Part shown: piece by piece, positions 60,701 through 64,000 of the stretch
Layout: each line of letters begins with the position of its first letter
How positions within the stretch are numbered: the stretch's first letter is position 1
Assembly (NCBI GenBank): GCA_963755085.1
Contig: CAVWIN010000006.1
Coordinates: 1-64,000 of the forward strand
DNA: 64,000 nucleotides
Reading direction: 5' to 3'
Source: JACVRM01 sp963755085
Lineage (GTDB): Bacteria; Actinomycetota; Thermoleophilia; Gaiellales; Gaiellaceae
Program-made: the position numbers and the translations under genes
The notes under the pieces: generated by a model
Told to the model about the DNA's origin: nothing
Database searches by the model: none
The model's input: the letters and a program-made list of their open reading frames with translations, nothing else

Positions 60701-62542
60701 GACCTGCTCGACAATCTGTCGACGATCGACGCCTTGGCCACCCACCTCGATGGCGCCCTTCCTGCCGACGCAGGGCCGGCGCCGGCACCGGTGGCACCCG
60801 CTTCGACCGTGCCGGTACCCGGGGAGCGGCAGGTGGCAGCGACGCCCTCCGGGTCGGTGGAGCGCCTGATCGTCGAGCAACTGGAGATCATGCGCCAGCA
60901 GCTGGAGATGCTCCGTGGTGGCGGGGGCGACGTCGCGTCGACTGCGTCGGTACCACAGCCCGCCATCCCTGGTGCTCCGGGCGAGTCCGACAACGAGGTA
61001 CAAAGGGCGGAGGCACCCCCGGTGGACGCGTTCGGCCCGTACCGCCCGCCGTCGAAGGGCCCAGCGGGCGGGCTGACGGCGCAGCAGGAGCACGCCCTGG
61101 ATTCCTTCGTCGATCGCTACACGCGGCGCACCGCCGGTTCCAAGGGCTTCACGGCGGAGAACCGCGCGCATCTCGCCGATCCCCGCTCCGTGTCCGGCTT
61201 TCGGCTGGCGTGGAAGGAGATCGTGTACCCCATCGTCACGGTGCGTTCCGCAGGCTCCCGGCTCTGGGACCTCGACGGGAACGAGTACGTCGATCTCACC
61301 AACGGCTTCGGGACGATCATGTTCGGGCACAACCCCGACTTCATTCGTCGTGCCCTCGAGGCCCAGCTCGCTCAGGGAATCGAGACCGGCCCGCAGTCCA
61401 CTCTCGCCGGAGACGTCGCAGCTCGCGTGGCTGCCATGGTCGGAATGGAGCGAGTCGCGTTCTGCAACACGGGCTCGGAGGCCGTCACCGCGGCCATCCG
61501 CCTCGCCCGAACGGTAAGCGGTCGAGACCGGATCGCGGTGTTCGGGGACGCCTACCACGGCATCTTCGACGAGGTCCTCGTGCGCGCGGCAGGCCAACGG
61601 TCGATGCCCATCGCCCCGGGCATCCCTCTTGGCATGTTCGACAACGTCGTCGTCCTCGACTACGCAAGCCCAGAGGCGCTCGTGTTTCTCGAAGCCCACG
61701 GCAGTGACCTCGCCGCGGTGCTCGTGGAGCCCGTACAGAGCCGCCGCCCGGAACTGCAGCCACGCGAGTTCCTTCATGAGGTGCGGCGTCTGACCCGTGA
61801 CTGTGGCGCGGCGCTCGTCTTCGACGAGGTCGTCACCGGATTCCGCTCGCACCCCGGGGGAGCGCAAGAGATCTTCGGCATCCGAGCTGACATCGCTACC
61901 TACGGCAAGGTCGTCGGCGGCGGCCTACCCATCGGCCTCGTGGCAGGCCGAAGCGAGTACATGGATGCCCTCGACGGAGGAGCATGGCAGTACGGCGACG
62001 AGTCCGTTCCCGAAGTCGGCGTCACCTTCTTCGCCGGCACATTCGTCCGGCACCCCCTCGCCTTGGCGGCGGCACGAGCAGTGATCGCCCACCTCGAGGA
62101 GAGCGGACCCGATCTGCAGCGAGACCTCAACCTGCGAACGACCTCCTTCGCCTCTCGACTCGAAGCACACGCACGTAGCGTTGGCGCGCCGGTGCGCATC
62201 GCGCACTTCAGTTCATGGCTCTACATCAGCTTCCCGAGCGACGTTCCCCACGCCGGCTTGTTCTACGCGATGATGCGCGATCGCGGCGTGCACGTATGGG
62301 ACGGGCGTTGCTGGTTCCTCACCACCGCGCACACGGACGCCGATCTCGACCTCGTCTTCGAGGCGTTCCGAGACACGATCGCCGAGCTCCAAGGCGCGGA
62401 CCTCCTGCCCGGCGGTGGCGAGCCGCCCGTTCCAGGAGCGCGGCGCGGCCATGACGTCAACGGCCGCGAGGCGTGGTTCGTGCCCGATCCAGATCGCGCA
62501 GGGAAGTACTTGATCGTCGAAGAGGCGGCAGCGGGTGGCTGA
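57770..62542 (+). CDS. polyketide synthase KS-AT-ACP with fused aminotransferase
   Basis: A 1590-residue protein from ATG 57770. Ketosynthase about 12-445: active Cys in VQTACSTSLVAVG (about 183), His in YVEAHGTATPLGD and SNIGHLDAAAG. Acyltransferase about 540-850: FLFPGQGAQS, Ser in IGHSVGEYVAA and HAFHS, a malonyl-CoA marker. Acyl carrier about 922-990 (LELGLDSLLL). Class III PLP aminotransferase about 1105-1545: FCNTGSEAVTAAIRLAR, FDEVVTGFRSH and the Schiff-base Lys in ATYGKVVGGGLPIG. There is no ketoreductase, so the beta-keto group made by malonyl extension should be transaminated to a beta-amine, as in mycosubtilin/iturin-type synthases. The next gene overlaps its stop by 8 bp. Confidence 0.95.
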   Translation: MSDSGAYDTNESVAIIGLAGRFPGARDVAEFWENLVEGRETVSFFSDAELDPGDSEEEAARRQPNYVRARGTLADVEMFDAAFFGINPSEAEILDPQQRIFMETAWEALESSGYDPRSFAGPIGVFAGMSNNYYFLKNLITREDVTDIVGWLTTMMGNEKDYLATRLSYKLDLRGPALNVQTACSTSLVAVGAAVQSLLTYQCDMALAGGVSVTLPQNRGYLYQEGGISSPDGHCRTFDERAAGTVFSNGVGIVTLRRLGDAVQDGDTIYAVIKGVGLNNDGASKVSFTAPSVDGHAEVIAMAHALAEIDPQTISYVEAHGTATPLGDPVEIAGLTQAFRAGGASGRGYCAIGSVKSNIGHLDAAAGVAGLIKTALALHHKTLPPSLHFTAPNPKLELQDSPFEVVSSLRPWQSPEGVPRRAGVSSFGVGGTNAHVVLEEAPVVTAEPAHDSDELILLSARSASALDSATSRLRDHLLKHPATRLADVAFTLHSGRRRFPYRRALVARGTDEAIALLGTLDRERALTASSSLEDATVAFLFPGQGAQSVHMGRGLYEGDPLFRSDVDECSAILRPQLDLELRDVLYPEPGAEELAEKRLAQTEVTQPALFVIEYALAQAWRRLGIEPDGMIGHSVGEYVAACLGGVFTRDDALKLVAERARLMQTMPEGAMLAVRASGDTVLAMLPDGLEIAAENAPSSTVVSGETSAIEDFEAHLAEHGLAARRLATSHAFHSAMMDPILEDFADVVDTIPRSAPVLPWISSLTGDWITQEQAQDSAYWVQQVRRPVLFAKGVTRLLEDPTRVTLEVGPGQQLTGLAKRSVPDRPVGVVTLATAEGQSTLLLPAGGLWAAGVTLPADILGSSARGGRRVPLPSYPFERERYWVEPRPHARLSAGSSSAPGDNQPVVIAAASPGSPSLGRRELLGERIRDLFADLSGMDGATLDPDATFLELGLDSLLLTQAALLLQKTFDVKVSFRDLLDNLSTIDALATHLDGALPADAGPAPAPVAPASTVPVPGERQVAATPSGSVERLIVEQLEIMRQQLEMLRGGGGDVASTASVPQPAIPGAPGESDNEVQRAEAPPVDAFGPYRPPSKGPAGGLTAQQEHALDSFVDRYTRRTAGSKGFTAENRAHLADPRSVSGFRLAWKEIVYPIVTVRSAGSRLWDLDGNEYVDLTNGFGTIMFGHNPDFIRRALEAQLAQGIETGPQSTLAGDVAARVAAMVGMERVAFCNTGSEAVTAAIRLARTVSGRDRIAVFGDAYHGIFDEVLVRAAGQRSMPIAPGIPLGMFDNVVVLDYASPEALVFLEAHGSDLAAVLVEPVQSRRPELQPREFLHEVRRLTRDCGAALVFDEVVTGFRSHPGGAQEIFGIRADIATYGKVVGGGLPIGLVAGRSEYMDALDGGAWQYGDESVPEVGVTFFAGTFVRHPLALAAARAVIAHLEESGPDLQRDLNLRTTSFASRLEAHARSVGAPVRIAHFSSWLYISFPSDVPHAGLFYAMMRDRGVHVWDGRCWFLTTAHTDADLDLVFEAFRDTIAELQGADLLPGGGEPPVPGARRGHDVNGREAWFVPDPDRAGKYLIVEEAAAGG

Positions 62543-64000
62543 GCACTCGCTGACACCCGTCGATTTCGACCCCTTCGAGCCCGTGGCGGCTCGCGAGGTG
62601 CGACTCCCGCTCACGGAGCCGCAGGCCGAGATGTGGACCGCCGCGATAATGAGCGATGACGCGAACTGCTCCTACAACCAGTGCTTCGTGTTCACGCTCG
62701 ATGGCCCGCTGCGCGTCGAGTCGTTGCGCGCGGCGCTCGAGCAGGTCGTTGCCCTGCACGACGGCTTGCGCGCCGTCATCGCGGCGGACGGGAGTGGTCA
62801 AACGATTCTGCCGCCGTTCGCATTCGAGCTGCCGGTCCTCGACCTGTCGGCGCTGGATCGGGAGGTGCAACAGCGTGAGCTCGAGGCAGTGGTACAGGGG
62901 GAGTGCGACACACCCTTCGACCTCGCCGAGGGCCCGCTCGTTCGCGCGTTCGTAGTTCGTGAGTCGGCCGAGCGCCACGTGTTCGTCCTCACGGCGCACC
63001 ACATCGTCTGCGACGGCTGGTCGTCGTCCGTCCTTTTCTCGGACCTGGGTCGGCTCTATTCAGCCGATTGCGTCGGAATCCGGGCGCAGCTCGACGCGGT
63101 CGCGTCCTATCGTCAGTACGTCGCGGATGAGACGAGCCCCGGCGGTACGGGCGGGGCGGCGGCCGACGAGGACTACTGGCTCGCACAATATGTTGACGGG
63201 GTCCCGATCCTGGATCTCCCGGTCATCGACCGGCCCGCGGTGAAGTCGTACCGCTCCGGTCGCGAGTACGTGCGTATCGACGAAGGGCTGTACGCGGCGC
63301 TCAAGAGCACCGCGGCGACGTCGCGGGCAACACTCTTCGCGATGCTTCTCGGTGCGTTCGAGGTGCTGACCTACCGCATCTCCGGACAGTCGGACTTCGT
63401 CATCGGCATCGCCCTCGCCGCGCAGCCGAAGCTCGACAACCCGCGCCTCGTCGCGCACTGCGTGAGCACCGTTCCGTTGCGAGCCAGGCTCGAGCCCGGG
63501 CGCCCGTTCGTTGAGCACCTGACGACGGTGCGCGACGACCTCGCCGAGGCCCAGGAGCATTCGAGCACGACCTTCGGCACCCTCGTCCGTCGGTTGAACG
63601 TCGCTCGCGACAACAGTCGCACGCCACTGGTCTCGATCACCTTCAGCATCGACAAGCTCGGCGCGCCGTTCCAGTTCGGCGACTTGACCATTACCTCGGT
63701 TCGCACGCCGAGGGCGTATTCCAACTTCGAGCTGCAGTTGAACATCGTCGACAGCGGCTCGGACTTGGTGGTCGAATGCGATTACAACACGGATCTCTTC
63801 GACGGGCCGATGCTGCGCCGCTGGCTGTCGCATTACGAAACCCTGCTGCGGGGAATCGTGGCCCGACCGAGCGATGCCCTCGAGACCCTGCCGCTTCTTT
63901 CGGATGGGGAGCGGGCGGCTTTGCTTTCGTCGTTGGCTGTGTCGGGTTTTGCTGCCGATCGCTGTTTGCATGAGCGTTTTGAGGAGCGGGCGCGCATGTG
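62535..64000 (+). CDS. non-ribosomal peptide synthetase, C-A..., partial
   Basis: From GTG 62535, overlapping the PKS stop; open to the window end (about 488 residues visible). Condensation domain about 20-445: PLTEPQAEMWTAAI, FVLTAHHIVCDGWSSSVLFS (HHxxxDG), QSDFVIGIALAAQP and VAHCVSTVPLRA. Its acceptor should be the next aminoacyl unit and its donor the beta-amino acyl chain from the PKS. From 63888 on it is identical to the start of the first adenylation domain of the upstream NRPS. The end, substrate and any releasing domain lie outside the window. Confidence 0.93.
   Translation, partial: MAEHSLTPVDFDPFEPVAAREVRLPLTEPQAEMWTAAIMSDDANCSYNQCFVFTLDGPLRVESLRAALEQVVALHDGLRAVIAADGSGQTILPPFAFELPVLDLSALDREVQQRELEAVVQGECDTPFDLAEGPLVRAFVVRESAERHVFVLTAHHIVCDGWSSSVLFSDLGRLYSADCVGIRAQLDAVASYRQYVADETSPGGTGGAAADEDYWLAQYVDGVPILDLPVIDRPAVKSYRSGREYVRIDEGLYAALKSTAATSRATLFAMLLGAFEVLTYRISGQSDFVIGIALAAQPKLDNPRLVAHCVSTVPLRARLEPGRPFVEHLTTVRDDLAEAQEHSSTTFGTLVRRLNVARDNSRTPLVSITFSIDKLGAPFQFGDLTITSVRTPRAYSNFELQLNIVDSGSDLVVECDYNTDLFDGPMLRRWLSHYETLLRGIVARPSDALETLPLLSDGERAALLSSLAVSGFAADRCLHERFEERARM
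63888..64000. repeat. 113-bp block at C-A junction, copy 2
   Basis: Identical to 52802-52914 over all 113 bases available; identity may go on past the window end. It marks the end of the condensation domain and start of an adenylation domain in the last NRPS gene. Confidence 0.97.

Overview
The window is high-GC DNA with actinobacterial gene content: a fused SecDF, a single-chain PafBC-like double WYL regulator, the order queA-tgt-yajC-secDF, and BTAD-type regulation. I infer an Actinomycetota genome, possibly of the Thermoleophilia type (Solirubrobacterales/Gaiellales), but nothing here fixes the species. Many small genes start with GTG or TTG. Several conserved proteins are broken by single-base frameshifts, clustered at 18.7-22.8 kb with further cases at 33.3 and 48.5 kb. 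These are either recent decay or indel errors in the assembly.

Layout. 0.1-3.4 kb: two small secreted proteins, then a scrap zone (tail of a response regulator, degraded tyrosine integrase, half of an LtrA gene) and a coiled-coil protein encoded by six nearly perfect 96-bp repeats. 3.6-18.6 kb is housekeeping: an atypical response regulator without its phospho-Asp, a UbiB-family kinase, an ECF sigma factor with a membrane partner, the secDF-yajC-tgt-queA block, a histidine kinase/response regulator pair with a secreted protein, a cation/proton antiporter and a 3-hydroxyacyl-CoA dehydrogenase. 18.7-25.5 kb: a frameshift-rich stretch (EVE-methyltransferase, thiolase, hydrolase-cyclase, metallo-beta-lactamase fold), then an intact aldehyde dehydrogenase and two zinc-ribbon proteins. 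25.5-33.1 kb: PafBC-like regulator, queG, quinone-oxidoreductase-like MDR, SufT/DUF59, AraC, VOC and GNAT genes. Queuosine is therefore represented by tgt, queA and queG.

33.1-50.1 kb is an accessory mosaic of truncated or chimeric genes, secreted propeller-type proteins, cupins, a peptidase E, a BTAD regulator with its own propeller, two IS110-family elements and an IS256-family element nested in one of them. A short dispersed sequence of the type CCAGCGTTCSGGAATGAC lies between the gene units. Both IS110 elements sit inside, or next to half of, this sequence, and their non-coding end carries a copy of its core, which suggests bridge-RNA-guided targeting of a genomic repeat. Two 3' halves of tRNA genes (Thr-CGT type at 48.3 kb, Arg-CCT type at 50.13 kb) look like attachment-site scars; the second is the probable left edge of an island that runs to the end of the window.

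50.5-64.0 kb is a hybrid NRPS-PKS cluster read rightwards: an Sfp-type phosphopantetheinyl transferase; an NRPS C-A-T-E-C-T whose adenylation pocket reads as the L-threonine code; a PKS KS-AT(malonyl)-ACP-aminotransferase that should install a beta-amino group; and the start of a further NRPS (C-A...) cut by the window end. A 113-bp block at the C-A junction of the first NRPS recurs identically at the C-A junction of the last one. The predicted product contains D-(allo-)threonine followed by a beta-amino-acyl unit made by malonyl extension and transamination.
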